DNA of 64,000 bases, taken from the NCBI RefSeq assembly GCF_017255295.1, contig NZ_JAFKDE010000005.1, positions 62,001-126,000 on the forward strand. Direction: 5' to 3'. The translations under genes were made by a program, and so were the position numbers. Shown in pieces: positions 39,181-48,486 of this stretch. Numbering within the stretch: the stretch's first letter is position 1; the number at the start of each line of letters is the position of its first letter. The notes beneath the pieces are model-generated. The model did no database searches. It was not told the origin of the DNA and saw nothing but the letters and a program-made list of their open reading frames with translations. This DNA comes from Nitratireductor aquimarinus. Lineage in GTDB: Bacteria > Pseudomonadota > Alphaproteobacteria > Rhizobiales > Rhizobiaceae.

Positions 39181-39476
39181 GTGCTGCCTTTCCGAATCAG
39201 GTTCCGGATCAAAAAAGTGTCGGGCTAAAACCGGCGACCGTCCAGTTGAAAGCGCTCACGCAGACGTAAATTTATCGTGTTATTACATATTGTTAGCAGC
39301 CTTTCGGAATCGGTGCTAACGGCCTGGACCATGCGTTCTTTCGCCGCCGCACCCGTGCCGCCAAATGTCTAATGTTGTAGCAACAGGCAGAATGGTAATA
39401 ATGCGCGCGAGCCAGGAGCCTCCGCGTCGCATGACGCGATTCCAGTCCCAGCAAGTGCCTACCCGGAGGAGGAAAA

Positions 39477-41432
39477 ATGTCCGAAGTGCATGTTCACCGC
39501 GTCCAGCCAGCGTGGAAGGAAAACGCGCTCATCGACAATGAGACGTATCTCGAATGGTATGAGAACAGCATCAAGGACCCGGAGAAGTTCTGGGAAAAGC
39601 ACGGCAAGCGCATCGACTGGTTCACGCCTTACACCAAGGTGAAGAACACCTCGTTCGAGGGCGACGTGTCGATCAAGTGGTTCGAGGATGGCGTCACCAA
39701 CGTCTCCTACAACTGCATCGACCGCCATCTGGAAAAGCGCGGCGACCAGACCGCCATCATCTGGGAAGGCGACAACCCCTACGACGACAGGAAGATCACC
39801 TATCGCGAGCTGCACGACAGGGTCTGCCGGCTCGCCAATGTGATGAAGTCGAACGGCGTCAAGAAGGGTGACCGCGTCACCATCTACATGCCGATGATCC
39901 CGGAAGCGGCCTATGCGATGCTCGCCTGCACGCGCATCGGCGCGGTTCACTCGGTGGTGTTCGGCGGCTTCTCGCCCGATTCGCTCGCCGGCCGCATTGA
40001 GGACTGCAAGTCCGATTTCGTCATCACCGCCGATGAGGGCCTGCGCGGCGGCCGCAAGGTTCCGCTGAAGGAAAACACCGACAAGGCCATCGCGCTTGCC
40101 GAAGCAGCCGGAGCGAAGGTGCGTCACGTGCTGGTCGTGCAGCGCACCGCCGGCAAGATCAACTGGTTCGAGGGCCGCGACCTCTGGTACCACGAGGAAA
40201 CCGCGAAGGCGGAGCCCGTGTGCGAACCGGAGAAGATGAACGCCGAAGATCCGCTGTTCATCCTCTACACCTCCGGCTCCACCGGCAAGCCGAAGGGCGT
40301 TCTGCACACCACGGGCGGCTATCTCGTCTACGCCTCGATGACGCATGAATATGTGTTCGACTATCACGAGGGCGACGTCTACTGGTGCACGGCCGATGTG
40401 GGCTGGGTCACGGGCCACAGCTACATCGTCTACGGTCCACTCGCCAACGGCGCCGTCACGCTGATGTTCGAGGGCGTGCCGAACTATCCGGACGCATCCC
40501 GCTTCTGGCAGGTGGTCGACAAGCACAACGTCAACATCTTCTACACCGCCCCCACCGCGATCCGCGCGCTGATGGGCGCCGGCGACGACTTTGTCACCCG
40601 CACCTCGCGCAGCTCCCTGCGCATTCTCGGTTCGGTCGGCGAGCCGATCAATCCGGAAGCATGGGAGTGGTATTACAACGTGGTCGGCGAGAAGAAGTCG
40701 CCCATCGTCGATACCTGGTGGCAGACGGAGACCGGCGGCATTCTCATCACGCCGCTGCCCGGCGCAACGGATCTCAAGCCCGGCTCGGCCACCCGCCCCT
40801 TCTTCGGCGTGCAGCCGCAGCTCGTCGATGGCGAGGGCAAGGTGCTCGAAGGCGCGACCAGCGGCAATCTGTGCATCACGGATTCCTGGCCCGGCCAGAT
40901 GCGCTCGGTCTATGGCGATCATGAGCGCTTCATCCAGACCTACTTCTCCACCTACAAGGGCAAGTATTTCACGGGTGACGGCTGCCGCCGCGACGAGGAC
41001 GGCTTTTACTGGATCACCGGCCGCGTCGATGACGTGATCAACGTGTCCGGCCACCGCATGGGCACGGCCGAGGTCGAATCCGCGCTGGTCAGCCACGACA
41101 AGGTGTCGGAAGCCGCCGTCGTCGGTTACCCGCACGATGTGAAGGGTCAGGGCATCTACTGCTACATCACGCTGATGGCCGGCGAAGAGGGTTCCGAGGA
41201 GCTCAAGAAAGAGCTGGTTGCGCATGTACGCAGCGAGATCGGCCCGATCGCCTCGCCGGACAAGATCCAGTTCTCGCCGGGCCTGCCGAAGACCCGCTCG
41301 GGCAAGATCATGCGCCGCATCCTGCGCAAGATCGCCGAGGACGATTACGGCGCGCTGGGCGACACCTCGACGCTCGCCGATCCGGCCGTGGTCGACGATC
41401 TGATCGACAACCGTCAGAACAAGAAGGGCTGA
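39477..41432 (+). CDS. acsA: Acetyl-CoA synthetase
   Basis: A 651-residue AMP-forming acetate-CoA ligase. The P-loop-like [11 protein letters not shown], the [10 protein letters not shown] acetate-pocket motif, [13 protein letters not shown], and the C-terminal [12 protein letters not shown] with the catalytic, acetylation-controlled lysine are all intact. It activates acetate and replenishes acetyl-CoA. A strong GGAGGAGG ribosome site precedes the ATG, and a perfect-stem terminator follows the stop. Confidence 0.98.
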   Translation: MSEVHVHRVQPAWKENALIDNETYLEWYENSIKDPEKFWEKHGKRIDWFTPYTKVKNTSFEGDVSIKWFEDGVTNVSYNCIDRHLEKRGDQTAIIWEGDNPYDDRKITYRELHDRVCRLANVMKSNGVKKGDRVTIYMPMIPEAAYAMLACTRIGAVHSVVFGGFSPDSLAGRIEDCKSDFVITADEGLRGGRKVPLKENTDKAIALAEAAGAKVRHVLVVQRTAGKINWFEGRDLWYHEETAKAEPVCEPEKMNAEDPLFILYTSGSTGKPKGVLHTTGGYLVYASMTHEYVFDYHEGDVYWCTADVGWVTGHSYIVYGPLANGAVTLMFEGVPNYPDASRFWQVVDKHNVNIFYTAPTAIRALMGAGDDFVTRTSRSSLRILGSVGEPINPEAWEWYYNVVGEKKSPIVDTWWQTETGGILITPLPGATDLKPGSATRPFFGVQPQLVDGEGKVLEGATSGNLCITDSWPGQMRSVYGDHERFIQTYFSTYKGKYFTGDGCRRDEDGFYWITGRVDDVINVSGHRMGTAEVESALVSHDKVSEAAVVGYPHDVKGQGIYCYITLMAGEEGSEELKKELVAHVRSEIGPIASPDKIQFSPGLPKTRSGKIMRRILRKIAEDDYGALGDTSTLADPAVVDDLIDNRQNKKG

Positions 41433-41488
41433 CGCCCTGCCCGGAGCCGGAAGCGGCTCCCGGGCGCATACAAACGGACTTTGGGCAG

Positions 41489-41526
41489 AACGCCGCGCAT
41501 TCACCCGAATGCGCGGCGTTTTCTTT
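41489..41526 (+). terminator. Rho-independent terminator of acsA
   Basis: A perfect 14-bp stem (AACGCCGCGCATTC / GAATGCGCGGCGTT) with loop ACCC is followed by TTCTTT. It lies 57 bp after the acsA stop. Confidence 0.93.
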
Positions 41527-41530
41527 GCCC

Positions 41531-41560
41531 CTTGCACGAGGCGGCATCCATCTCCACATT
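41531..41560 (+). promoter_or_regulatory. Candidate promoter of the small transcript downstream of acsA
   Basis: CTTGCA (41531-41536) and CACATT (41555-41560) are 18 bp apart, placing a start near 41567, just after the acsA terminator and 30 bp before the small ORF. The -35 fits the alphaproteobacterial consensus, the -10 poorly. Confidence 0.35.
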
Positions 41561-41596
41561 GTGTGTATCGTCAACGAACCGAAAGGGGGTGATCCA

Positions 41597-41665
41597 ATGT
41601 CGAGTGATTTCCGTTCAAACGTGGTCTCGATGGATTGCCTTCACGGGGAGCAGACTTCCCGCTGA
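41597..41665 (+). CDS. Putative 22-codon small ORF with very strong ribosome site (small mRNA or dual-function RNA)
   Basis: ATG at 41597 opens a 22-residue frame (MSSDFRSNVVSMDCLHGEQ, then TSR and stop). The 16 bases before it, GAAAGGGGGTGATCCA, match the complement of the 16S rRNA 3' end (GAAAGGAGGTGATCCA) at all but one position, among the strongest Shine-Dalgarno sequences possible. The transcript unit is bounded by the acsA terminator upstream and its own terminator at 41734-41766. A small GC hairpin (GGCCTGC-TTCG-GCAGCC) lies between ORF and terminator. There is no downstream gene on this strand, so it is not an ordinary leader peptide. I do not recognise the peptide; it may be a small protein or the leader of a regulatory RNA. 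Confidence 0.45.
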   Translation: MSSDFRSNVVSMDCLHGEQTSR

Positions 41666-41733
41666 AGCGCATGAAACGCGGACGGCCTGCTTCGGCAGCC
41701 TGACCATGACCGCGTGCGAATTCGAAAACACGG

Positions 41734-41766
41734 GGCCGTTCCTTCGGGAGCGGCCTTTTGTTTTTT
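41734..41766 (+). terminator. Rho-independent terminator of the small transcript
   Basis: GGCCGTTCC-TTCG-GGAGCGGCC (one G-U pair, stable UUCG tetraloop) is followed by TTTTGTTTTTT. It ends a unit of roughly 200 nt beginning after acsA. Confidence 0.9.
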
Positions 41767-41793
41767 GGGTATGGGTTCCCTGTCTGAAAGGAA

Positions 41794-42012
41794 GGCGCTC
41801 GCCCCTCATCCCCCTGCCGGGACCTTCTCCCCGCCAGCGGGGAGAAGGACGCCATGCTCGAGCGTCGAACCCGAATCGGCCTTAAACTCCAAGTTTGAAT
41901 CAGGTCCTTTGTGCCTCCACATGAACGCACAACGACCCAGGAAGAAGACGCAGGCTTAAACGCCCCCTTCTCCCCGTGCACGGGGAGAAGGTGAGGATGA
42001 GGGGCGAGCGCC
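41794..42012. mobile_element. MITE-like element with 18-bp perfect terminal inverted repeats
   Basis: GGCGCTCGCCCCTCATCC at 41794-41811 and GGATGAGGGGCGAGCGCC at 41995-42012 are exact inverted repeats. Just inside each end is a hairpin CCTTCTCCCCG..CGGGGAGAAGG, the palindromic family also present at 32446-33063. The 219-bp element has no coding frame. No target-site duplication is obvious. It could be a non-autonomous transposable element or two palindromic repeats in opposite orientation. Confidence 0.6.
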
Positions 42013-42033
42013 GACGCTTCAAAACCCGCCCCA

Positions 42034-42489
42034 TCAGCAGACAAACGAAACCCGCCGGCCACCGCCATAGGCAGCCACCAGCTGCGCATCGAGCAGCCGC
42101 GCGGCCACATCGCCACCCGGCTCCGTCGCGACATCGGCCAGAACCCGCCCGTAATATTTGCCGCCGCTGATGGCGCTGATCCACACCGTTCCGCCATCCA
42201 GAAGCACTTGAAGCGCAGCCTTCGCCTGGCGGGCCGCCGCCTTCTCGGCGGCGCATCGGCTGCGAAGCTCCGGCGCGTCGACGCCGCGAATGCGCACACT
42301 CACCGTGATGCGCTGCCCCGGCCATATATGCGCCTCGGCGATGAAGGTGTCGCCGTCAACAACGCGCAGAACGCTCGCCCGCACGGGGCCGGGTATCGCC
42401 TCTCTGCGCCCGGCAAGCGCAGCCGTCTGCCCGCTCCAGAAGAGCGCGAGCAAGACAATGACCATGCATTTCAGGCGAGACCGGATCAT
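42034..42489 (-). CDS. Thermonuclease family protein (SNase-like)
   Basis: About 151 residues: an N-terminal signal peptide (MVIVLLALFWSGQTAALA) and a staphylococcal-nuclease-type OB-fold with VVDGDTF, RIRGVDAPELRSRC (catalytic Arg and Asp region) and YYGRVLADV. It should be an exported Ca-dependent nuclease, or a related extracytoplasmic domain with unproven activity. ATG at 42489 is used; an in-frame ATG at 42510 is possible. Both starts lie inside a 40-bp dyad. Confidence 0.88.
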   Translation of the reverse strand: MIRSRLKCMVIVLLALFWSGQTAALAGRREAIPGPVRASVLRVVDGDTFIAEAHIWPGQRITVSVRIRGVDAPELRSRCAAEKAAARQAKAALQVLLDGGTVWISAISGGKYYGRVLADVATEPGGDVAARLLDAQLVAAYGGGRRVSFVC

Positions 42490-42520
42490 GGAAGGAATAT
42501 ATTCCTTCATTAGGATCCGG
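42481..42520. promoter_or_regulatory. 40-bp dyad covering the thermonuclease start region
   Basis: The central perfect palindrome GAAGGAATATATTCCTTC (42491-42508) is flanked by CCGGATC (42481-42487) and GATCCGG (42514-42520), also inverted. Both possible start codons of the nuclease gene are within it. It could be an operator or an mRNA hairpin controlling initiation. Confidence 0.6.
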
Positions 42521-42529
42521 GCAACCCTG

Positions 42530-42736
42530 TCAGAAATCGGTGGCGATGCCCTTCACTTCCCAGTCGCCGTAGCGCGCCGGGTCATGGCCGCCGCGCCCGC
42601 CCAGCTCCTTCGGAGCCTTTGCGGCAGCAGCCTCGATGTTCTTCCGGCGCGCCTCGGCTTCCGCCAGCGCGCGCTCGGCTGCCGGCGAGAGAACCTTTGC
42701 CGACGCATCTTCTTTTCGGTCCGTTTCGTCTTTCAC
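42530..42736 (-). CDS. DUF1674 protein, succinate dehydrogenase assembly factor 4 (SdhAF4)
   Basis: A 68-residue protein. The C-terminal signature [20 protein letters not shown] then GIATDF is that of DUF1674/SdhAF4, which binds the flavinylated SdhA subunit during complex II assembly. The N-terminal half is charged and helical. It is divergent from htpX and upstream of the nuclease on the same strand. Confidence 0.92.
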   Translation of the reverse strand: MKDETDRKEDASAKVLSPAAERALAEAEARRKNIEAAAAKAPKELGGRGGHDPARYGDWEVKGIATDF

Positions 42737-42855
42737 CGCAACTTCCTCTCGAAAACCGGATTATTGAATACACGAAGCGCGTTCCCCATCATATAAGCGA
42801 TTGGTCGCGCGGTCGAAAATGCCCGGCGCGGCCTGTTTCTGGAGCTTGGACAACA

Positions 42856-43905
42856 ATGAACACGATACGCACCGCGATGCTCTTGGCCTTCATGACGGCC
42901 CTTTTCATGGGCGTGGGCTATCTGATCGGAGGCAGTGGCGGCATGATGATCGCCTTCCTGTTTGCCGCCGGCATGAATCTGTTCAGCTACTGGAATTCCG
43001 ACAAGATGGTGCTCAAAATGCACCACGCCGTCGAAGTGGACGAGCGCAACGCCCCGGAATATTACGCCATCGTGCGCGATCTGGCGGCCCGCGCCGACCT
43101 TCCCATGCCGCGCGTCTACCTGATCAAGAACGACCAGCCCAACGCGTTTGCCACCGGCCGCAACCCGCAGAATGCCGCTGTCGCAGCCACCACCGGCCTG
43201 CTCGACCGGCTGAGCTATGAAGAGGTCGCCGGCGTGATGGCGCACGAGCTCGCCCATGTGCAGAACCGCGACACGCTGACCATGACGATCACGGCGACGC
43301 TGGCCGGCGCGATCTCCATGCTCGGCAATTTCGCCTTCTTCTTCGGCGGCAACCGCGACAACAACAATCCGCTCGGCTTCATTGGCGTGCTCGTTGCAAT
43401 GATCGTCGCTCCGCTCGCCGCCATGATGGTGCAGATGGCCATCAGCCGCACCCGCGAATATTCGGCCGACCGGCGCGGCGCGGAGATCTGCGGCAACCCG
43501 CTGTGGCTCGCCTCCGCGCTCGACAAGATCGCCCGGCGCACCAAACAGGTGGTCAATCAGGACGCCGAGCGCAATCCCGCCACCGCACACATGTTCATCA
43601 TCAACCCGCTGTCGGGCGAGCGCATGGACAATCTGTTCTCCACCCACCCCGACACGGACAACCGCATCGCGGCCCTCTACGCCATGGCGGAGGAACCCCG
43701 TGGCGGCGGGCGGCAGGCCTGGCCTTCCGCCCCACAGCGCGATCCCGCACCTGAAGAGGATGCGAACCACGGCCCGTGGGGGGCAAGACCGGGGGCGAGA
43801 CCGGACGCACGGCCAGACGAACCGCCTCAGCGACCAAAGCCCGCCCCAAAGCCCCAGCAGAAATGGGGCCGTGACGCCGATGGATCGAAAGGCCCCTGGT
43901 CGTGA
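42856..43905 (+). CDS. htpX: Zinc metalloprotease HtpX
   Basis: A 349-residue inner-membrane M48 protease for quality control of membrane proteins. Two N-terminal helices precede the HELAH zinc motif (residues 130-134), two more helices follow, and the third zinc ligand is in the [10 protein letters not shown] segment. After residue about 280 there is a Pro/Arg/Lys-rich tail ([16 protein letters not shown]) not present in E. coli HtpX. The start MNTIRTAML fits the family. Stop overlaps the rsmB start (GTGA). Confidence 0.95.
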   Translation: MNTIRTAMLLAFMTALFMGVGYLIGGSGGMMIAFLFAAGMNLFSYWNSDKMVLKMHHAVEVDERNAPEYYAIVRDLAARADLPMPRVYLIKNDQPNAFATGRNPQNAAVAATTGLLDRLSYEEVAGVMAHELAHVQNRDTLTMTITATLAGAISMLGNFAFFFGGNRDNNNPLGFIGVLVAMIVAPLAAMMVQMAISRTREYSADRRGAEICGNPLWLASALDKIARRTKQVVNQDAERNPATAHMFIINPLSGERMDNLFSTHPDTDNRIAALYAMAEEPRGGGRQAWPSAPQRDPAPEEDANHGPWGARPGARPDARPDEPPQRPKPAPKPQQKWGRDADGSKGPWS

Positions 43906-45296
43906 GCCGCCCGAACGCACGCCGCACGGCCGGGAAGAAGCCCGCCGGTCAGAACCGCCCAGTAAACCAAGAGCCTGATAAGCCCGGCCTTGAAACGCGC
44001 CGCGTGGCGACAAAGCTGCTCGCCGCCGTCGTGGATGCCCACGCCTCGCTCGACGGGCTTACCGACCCGGCCCATGGCCAGCCCAATTTCCGCGCGCTTG
44101 ATGCGCGCGACCGCTCGCTGGTGCGCGCCATCCTGATGAGCGCCCTGCGCCATCGCAGCACCATCGAGGCCCTGCTCGCGCGCCGTCTGGAGCGCCCCCT
44201 GCCGGCCAATGCCCGCGCGCTCTCTCACGCGCTGCATGTGGCGGCAGCACAGATCCTGTTTCTCGACGTGCCCGACAGCGCCGCCGTCGACCTCGCCGTC
44301 ACCCAGGCGAAGAGCGACCCGCGCCTTGCCCGCTTTGCCGGTCTCGTCAATGGCGTGCTGCGTAATCTGATCCGCGTGAAGGCGCGCGCACTGCCCGCCG
44401 CCCTCGACCAGACGCGTGAAGCGCCGGACTGGTTTGCCGGGCGGCTGGAAGCGGCCTATGGCGCGGAGACCACCGCCGCCATTCTCGCCATGCATCGCGT
44501 TGAGCCGCCGGTGGACTTTACCGTCAAGGAAGACCCGCAGCGCTGGGCCGAGGCGCTGGGCGGCATCGTGCTGCCCACGGGCACCGTGCGGATCGCCCGG
44601 CTCGAGGCCGGCGTCGACACGCTTCCGGGCTTCGAGGAGGGCGCGTGGTGGGTGCAGGACACGGCTGCCAGCCTGCCCGCAAAGCTGCTCGGCGACATCG
44701 CCGGCGCGCGCGTGGCGGATCTCTGCGCCGCCCCCGGCGGCAAGACCGCGCAGCTCATCCATGCCGGCGCAGACGTCACCGCCGTCGACCTGTCGAAGAG
44801 CCGCCTGAAGCGGCTTGCCGAGAACCTGACGCGGCTTCGCCTCGATGCTGAGATCGTCGAGTCCGACATCCGCAAGTTCCAGCCGGACACGCCCTTCGAC
44901 GCCATCCTCATCGACGCCCCCTGCTCGTCCACCGGCACGGTGCGCCGCCACCCGGATGTGCCGTGGACCAAGTCGCCTGAAGACATCGAGAAGCTCGCCG
45001 CCCTGCAGCGCGCCCTGCTCGACCATGCCGTGACGCTGGTGAAACCCGGCGGGCGGATCGTGTTTTCCAACTGCTCGCTCGACCGGGCCGAAGGCGAGGA
45101 CATGCTTGAAGCCTTCCTGGCCGAAACGCCGGACGTGGCGCTCGATCCCATCCAGCCTGACGAAGCGCCCGGCATCGCCGCCTTCGTCACGCCCGAAGGC
45201 TTCCTGCGCACCACGCCCGCCGACACGCTCGGCGAGGATCCGCTGGCGCGGGGGCTCGACGGCTTCTTCGCTGCGCGCCTCATTCGCCAGCGCTGA
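43902..45296 (+). CDS. rsmB: 16S rRNA (cytosine-C5)-methyltransferase, RsmB/NOP family
   Basis: A 464-residue protein with an N-terminal NusB-like helical domain (about 25-165) and a C-terminal SAM-dependent m5C methyltransferase domain. SAM site: [15 protein letters not shown]. Catalytic Cys motifs: [17 protein letters not shown] and the second, [13 protein letters not shown] (TCS changed to NCS). The start is a GTG overlapping the htpX stop. E. coli RsmB modifies C967 of 16S rRNA; the same target is probable here. Confidence 0.93.
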   Translation: MSRPNARRTAGKKPAGQNRPVNQEPDKPGLETRRVATKLLAAVVDAHASLDGLTDPAHGQPNFRALDARDRSLVRAILMSALRHRSTIEALLARRLERPLPANARALSHALHVAAAQILFLDVPDSAAVDLAVTQAKSDPRLARFAGLVNGVLRNLIRVKARALPAALDQTREAPDWFAGRLEAAYGAETTAAILAMHRVEPPVDFTVKEDPQRWAEALGGIVLPTGTVRIARLEAGVDTLPGFEEGAWWVQDTAASLPAKLLGDIAGARVADLCAAPGGKTAQLIHAGADVTAVDLSKSRLKRLAENLTRLRLDAEIVESDIRKFQPDTPFDAILIDAPCSSTGTVRRHPDVPWTKSPEDIEKLAALQRALLDHAVTLVKPGGRIVFSNCSLDRAEGEDMLEAFLAETPDVALDPIQPDEAPGIAAFVTPEGFLRTTPADTLGEDPLARGLDGFFAARLIRQR

Positions 45297-45347
45297 GCCG
45301 GCCCTGCCATCTGTGCGTCCTGATATATTTCAACTTCGCACAAATCT

Positions 45348-47123
45348 TTGAATCATTTAGACTCTCGCCTGATTTGGGGTCACAGAAAGAAAACTCGGTC
45401 GTTGGATCAAGCACGAGGACATTCCCCCCACGAGCTGTGGGGCCTTGTTGCGCGGCAGGCGTGGGCGCGCCTGCGCCGCCGCTTGCGCGCGGGTCCGACC
45501 TATCGCTGGCGCTATTCCGGCCGCACGCCCGAGCGGGTGCTGATCGCCCCGCCTGATCTGCGCATCGCAGACCCGCAGGTGGCGCGCGACATCTATCACG
45601 GCCAGTTCCTGCTCGCCGGCCAGCTGGTCGAAACACGCGGCCAGTCGCCGTTCCGCGTTCCCGTCACCGACCGCCCCTGGCAGGAGGCCCTGCACAGCTT
45701 CCGCTGGCTGCGCCACATGCGCGCCGCCCAGAGCGAGCTGGCCTCTGCCAATGCCCGCGCGCTGGTGGAAGAGTGGATGACGCTCTACGGCAAACGCATC
45801 TCCGGCACACCATGGGAGCCCGGCACCACGGCCAAGCGTCTCATCGCCTGGCTACAGCATTCCTCGGTGGTGCTGCAGGGAGCGGAGCTGCCCTTCTATC
45901 GCCAGTTCCTGAAAATGCTCGCCGTGCAGATGCGCTATCTGCGCACCAACACCCGCGAGATGCCCGATGGCGAAGACCGGCTGCGCGCCCGCATCGCGCT
46001 CGCCTTCTGCGCCCTTTCGCTGCCGGCCCCCGCCGCCGCGGTCAAGACAGCCAGCCGCAATCTCGCCCAGGAGCTCGAACGCCAGATCCTCGCCGATGGT
46101 GGCCATGTATCGCGCAATCCGCGCGCCATCATGGAGCTTCTGACCGACCTGTTGCCGCTCCGGCAAACCTACACCAATCAGGCCGAGCAGCCGCCGCAGG
46201 CGCTCATCGACGCCGTGGAGCGCATGCTGCCGGCGCTGCGCTTCTTTCGCCACCGTGACGGCTCGCTCGCCCGTTTCAACGGCATGGGCATCACCCAGCA
46301 CGACAGCGTCGCCGCCATCCTGCGCTATGACGACACCGGCGGCGCGCCGCTCCTGCATGCACCCCATTCGGGCTATGAGCGGCTGGCGCTCGGCGCCACC
46401 ACGGTTATCGCCGACACGGCCGCTCCGCCACCGGCAGACCTCTCCCATTTCGCCCATGCGGGCTGCCTCTCCTTCGAGATGTCGTCGGGCCGGCATCAGT
46501 TCGTGGTCAACAGCGGCATCGACAATTACGGCGATGACAGCTACCGCCCGCTTGCCCGCACCACGGCGGCCCATTCCACCGTCACGCTCAACGACACATC
46601 GCAGGCCCGCTTCAGCCTCTCCTCGCGCTGGAGCGAGCTGATCGGCACGCCGCTCATCGGCGGCCCGCGCAAGGTCGAATGCCAGCGCGACGACGCCAAT
46701 GGCGTCCACCGCTTCACCGCCAGCCACAATGGCTATGTCTCGCGCTTCGGCCTCCTGCATGAGCGCGCCCTCTCCCTTTCCGAAGACGGCGCATTTCTCG
46801 AAGGCGTCGACCGCGTCATGCGCCCGGACGGCTCGCCGTCCACGGCTGTCGGAAACGATGCCGTGGCCGTGCGCTTCCACATCCACCCCGACATCGACAT
46901 CTACCGCGATCCCGAAGGCCGCCACATCCTCGCCGGCGAGGCGACCGACACCTGGCTCTTCACGGTCGAGAACATCGTTCCCGTGGTCGAGGAATCGATC
47001 TTCTTCGCCGGCCTTGGCGGCCCCCGCAAGAGCCGCCAGATCGTGCTCTACACCGCGGCTTCCGAGAACCCGGAAATCCGCTGGCAACTGCGCAAGACAC
47101 ACGCCATCAACGGCAACAGCTAG
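45348..47123 (+). CDS. Heparinase II/III family protein
   Basis: About 560-590 residues. An alpha/alpha-toroid N-terminal domain (with YRWRYSGRTPERVLIAPPD, WQEALHSFRWLRHM, HVSRNPRAIMELLTDL) is followed by the heparinase II/III beta-sandwich (GCLSFEMSSGRHQFVVNSG, TTAAHSTVTLNDTSQ). This rhizobial group follows rsmB and may be a polysaccharide lyase for uronic-acid or cell-surface polymers; the substrate is unknown. No signal peptide is evident. The translation start is uncertain: the TTG at 45348 has no ribosome site, and a TTG at 45402 is an alternative. Confidence 0.85.
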   Translation: MNHLDSRLIWGHRKKTRSLDQARGHSPHELWGLVARQAWARLRRRLRAGPTYRWRYSGRTPERVLIAPPDLRIADPQVARDIYHGQFLLAGQLVETRGQSPFRVPVTDRPWQEALHSFRWLRHMRAAQSELASANARALVEEWMTLYGKRISGTPWEPGTTAKRLIAWLQHSSVVLQGAELPFYRQFLKMLAVQMRYLRTNTREMPDGEDRLRARIALAFCALSLPAPAAAVKTASRNLAQELERQILADGGHVSRNPRAIMELLTDLLPLRQTYTNQAEQPPQALIDAVERMLPALRFFRHRDGSLARFNGMGITQHDSVAAILRYDDTGGAPLLHAPHSGYERLALGATTVIADTAAPPPADLSHFAHAGCLSFEMSSGRHQFVVNSGIDNYGDDSYRPLARTTAAHSTVTLNDTSQARFSLSSRWSELIGTPLIGGPRKVECQRDDANGVHRFTASHNGYVSRFGLLHERALSLSEDGAFLEGVDRVMRPDGSPSTAVGNDAVAVRFHIHPDIDIYRDPEGRHILAGEATDTWLFTVENIVPVVEESIFFAGLGGPRKSRQIVLYTAASENPEIRWQLRKTHAINGNS

Positions 47124-47134
47124 ATCAGGCCGGC

Positions 47135-48154
47135 TCAAAGCCCGGCAAACGCCGCGATCTCCTCGACAATCGCCTCGTGAACCGCCGCCCGGTCTGCGCC
47201 GTCCGGGTCGTCACACACCGGGTCGTCCTTCTCCTCGGCCAGCATTGCCGCCCCTTCCGGCTTGCACTTCGCGAGGAAGGTGAAGTGATGCGCCGGCGCA
47301 ATCGTCTTCAACACGGCAGAGGGCAGCTTTCCGGCAAGATCGCTCCCGTCCGGCCCCACATCCGCAGCCTTGAACAGATGGGCCTCACCAAGATTGATGA
47401 GCAGCACCGGCATGTCGGTCCCCGCAATGCTCTCAGGCGTCGCCGCATAGGTCATGCCCGGATCGATGGCGATGGCCCGTCCGATGCGCTCATCACGCAG
47501 CTGCGCGCCAAAGCCCTCCGGCAGTGCATTCAGATCGACACCGCCTTTGGAGAAGAACACACAGTCCTGACCACCATCACCAATCCAGGCGCAATAGTCG
47601 GCAAACGCATCAGGATCGAAGCGCAGCCCGGCAAGGTTCAGCGCCGTAGCCCCGCCCAGCGAAAAACCCAGCGATGCGATGCGGGACCGGTCCACGTGAT
47701 CAACAAAAGCCGGCTCATCAAACAGCGCATCCAGCGCGGCGCTCAGATCGGCCGCCCGCTCATCGAGCCGCACCGAGCGGCGTGGCGAGGAATCGCCCGA
47801 CGTGCTGCCCGGGTGGTTCACCGCCAGCACCATCGCGCCGCGCAGGGCAAGCGCTGAGGAAAGCCACGAGATGGCGTCCATATTGCCGCCCGAGCCATGG
47901 GACAGCACGAACAGCGGAAACCGCCCTTCCGCCACCCCCGCACCCACATAGGCGGACGTGCCCTGAAACACGGCATTGTCGCCCACCAGCCCGCGATAGG
48001 TCGGCGTGCCCGCCGGATACCACACCGAAGCCGCCAGAACCGACGGGCGGTGATCCGCCTTCACGGTCAGTCGATCATAGCCGGCAAACGGCTGGGCCAA
48101 GGCCGCGCCCGTCAGACCCATGCCAATGAGAAAAGCAGAAAGCAGTTTTTTCAT
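47135..48154 (-). CDS. Secreted alpha/beta hydrolase (dienelactone-hydrolase-like)
   Basis: A 339-residue exported protein. The signal peptide is MKKLLSAFLIGMGLTGAALA. The alpha/beta hydrolase core shows the oxyanion region FVLSHGSGGN and the nucleophile elbow GFSLGGATAL; the C-terminal His is likely in APAHHFTF. It resembles the 'predicted dienelactone hydrolase' group, which includes lipases and esterases of broad specificity. The start at 48154 has AAAGGA 9 nt upstream; the long frame further upstream runs through an inverted repeat and is not coding. Confidence 0.85.
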   Translation of the reverse strand: MKKLLSAFLIGMGLTGAALAQPFAGYDRLTVKADHRPSVLAASVWYPAGTPTYRGLVGDNAVFQGTSAYVGAGVAEGRFPLFVLSHGSGGNMDAISWLSSALALRGAMVLAVNHPGSTSGDSSPRRSVRLDERAADLSAALDALFDEPAFVDHVDRSRIASLGFSLGGATALNLAGLRFDPDAFADYCAWIGDGGQDCVFFSKGGVDLNALPEGFGAQLRDERIGRAIAIDPGMTYAATPESIAGTDMPVLLINLGEAHLFKAADVGPDGSDLAGKLPSAVLKTIAPAHHFTFLAKCKPEGAAMLAEEKDDPVCDDPDGADRAAVHEAIVEEIAAFAGL

Positions 48155-48270
48155 ATCCGTCATCCTTTCATCTGGATGACGCCAATCTGCCCGGGCCACC
48201 GGCAATCCGCGTCCTTGAACCGGTTTCAGGTCGCGCCAAACCGAATTTCGCACCATGGGTTCTGGATGCC

Positions 48271-48381
48271 GTGCGTGGTTCGACAAGCTCACCATGAGGG
48301 ATGGCATTGGTTGTGCCCCCCTCAACGGAAGCTCTTTGCAAAGCACCACTTCCCTCATGGTGAGCTTGTCGAACCACGCAC
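48271..48381. repeat. 31-bp perfect inverted repeat
   Basis: GTGCGTGGTTCGACAAGCTC... (48271-48301) and its exact reverse complement (48351-48381) are separated by 49 bp, between the divergent hydrolase and AraC genes. The 'GGTTCGACAAGCTCACCATG' wording is a recurrent bacterial interspersed repeat. After it, 48400-48430 (ccactttttgatccgatgctt) looks like a fragment of the repeat family found after ctpA. Confidence 0.9.
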
Positions 48382-48486
48382 AACGTCAACGCAGTGGAAA
48401 CCCGGAGACCACTTTTTGATCCGATGCTTCGGCGGATATTGCCACCGGCCGGTGGCGATGCCACAACCCAAGCCCTTGCAGGAAAC

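Noticed and set aside
41481-41885. 134-codon frame running through two terminators and the repeat element
   Set aside because: It includes both terminator stems and the inverted repeat end; its residues show no family and it lacks a ribosome site.
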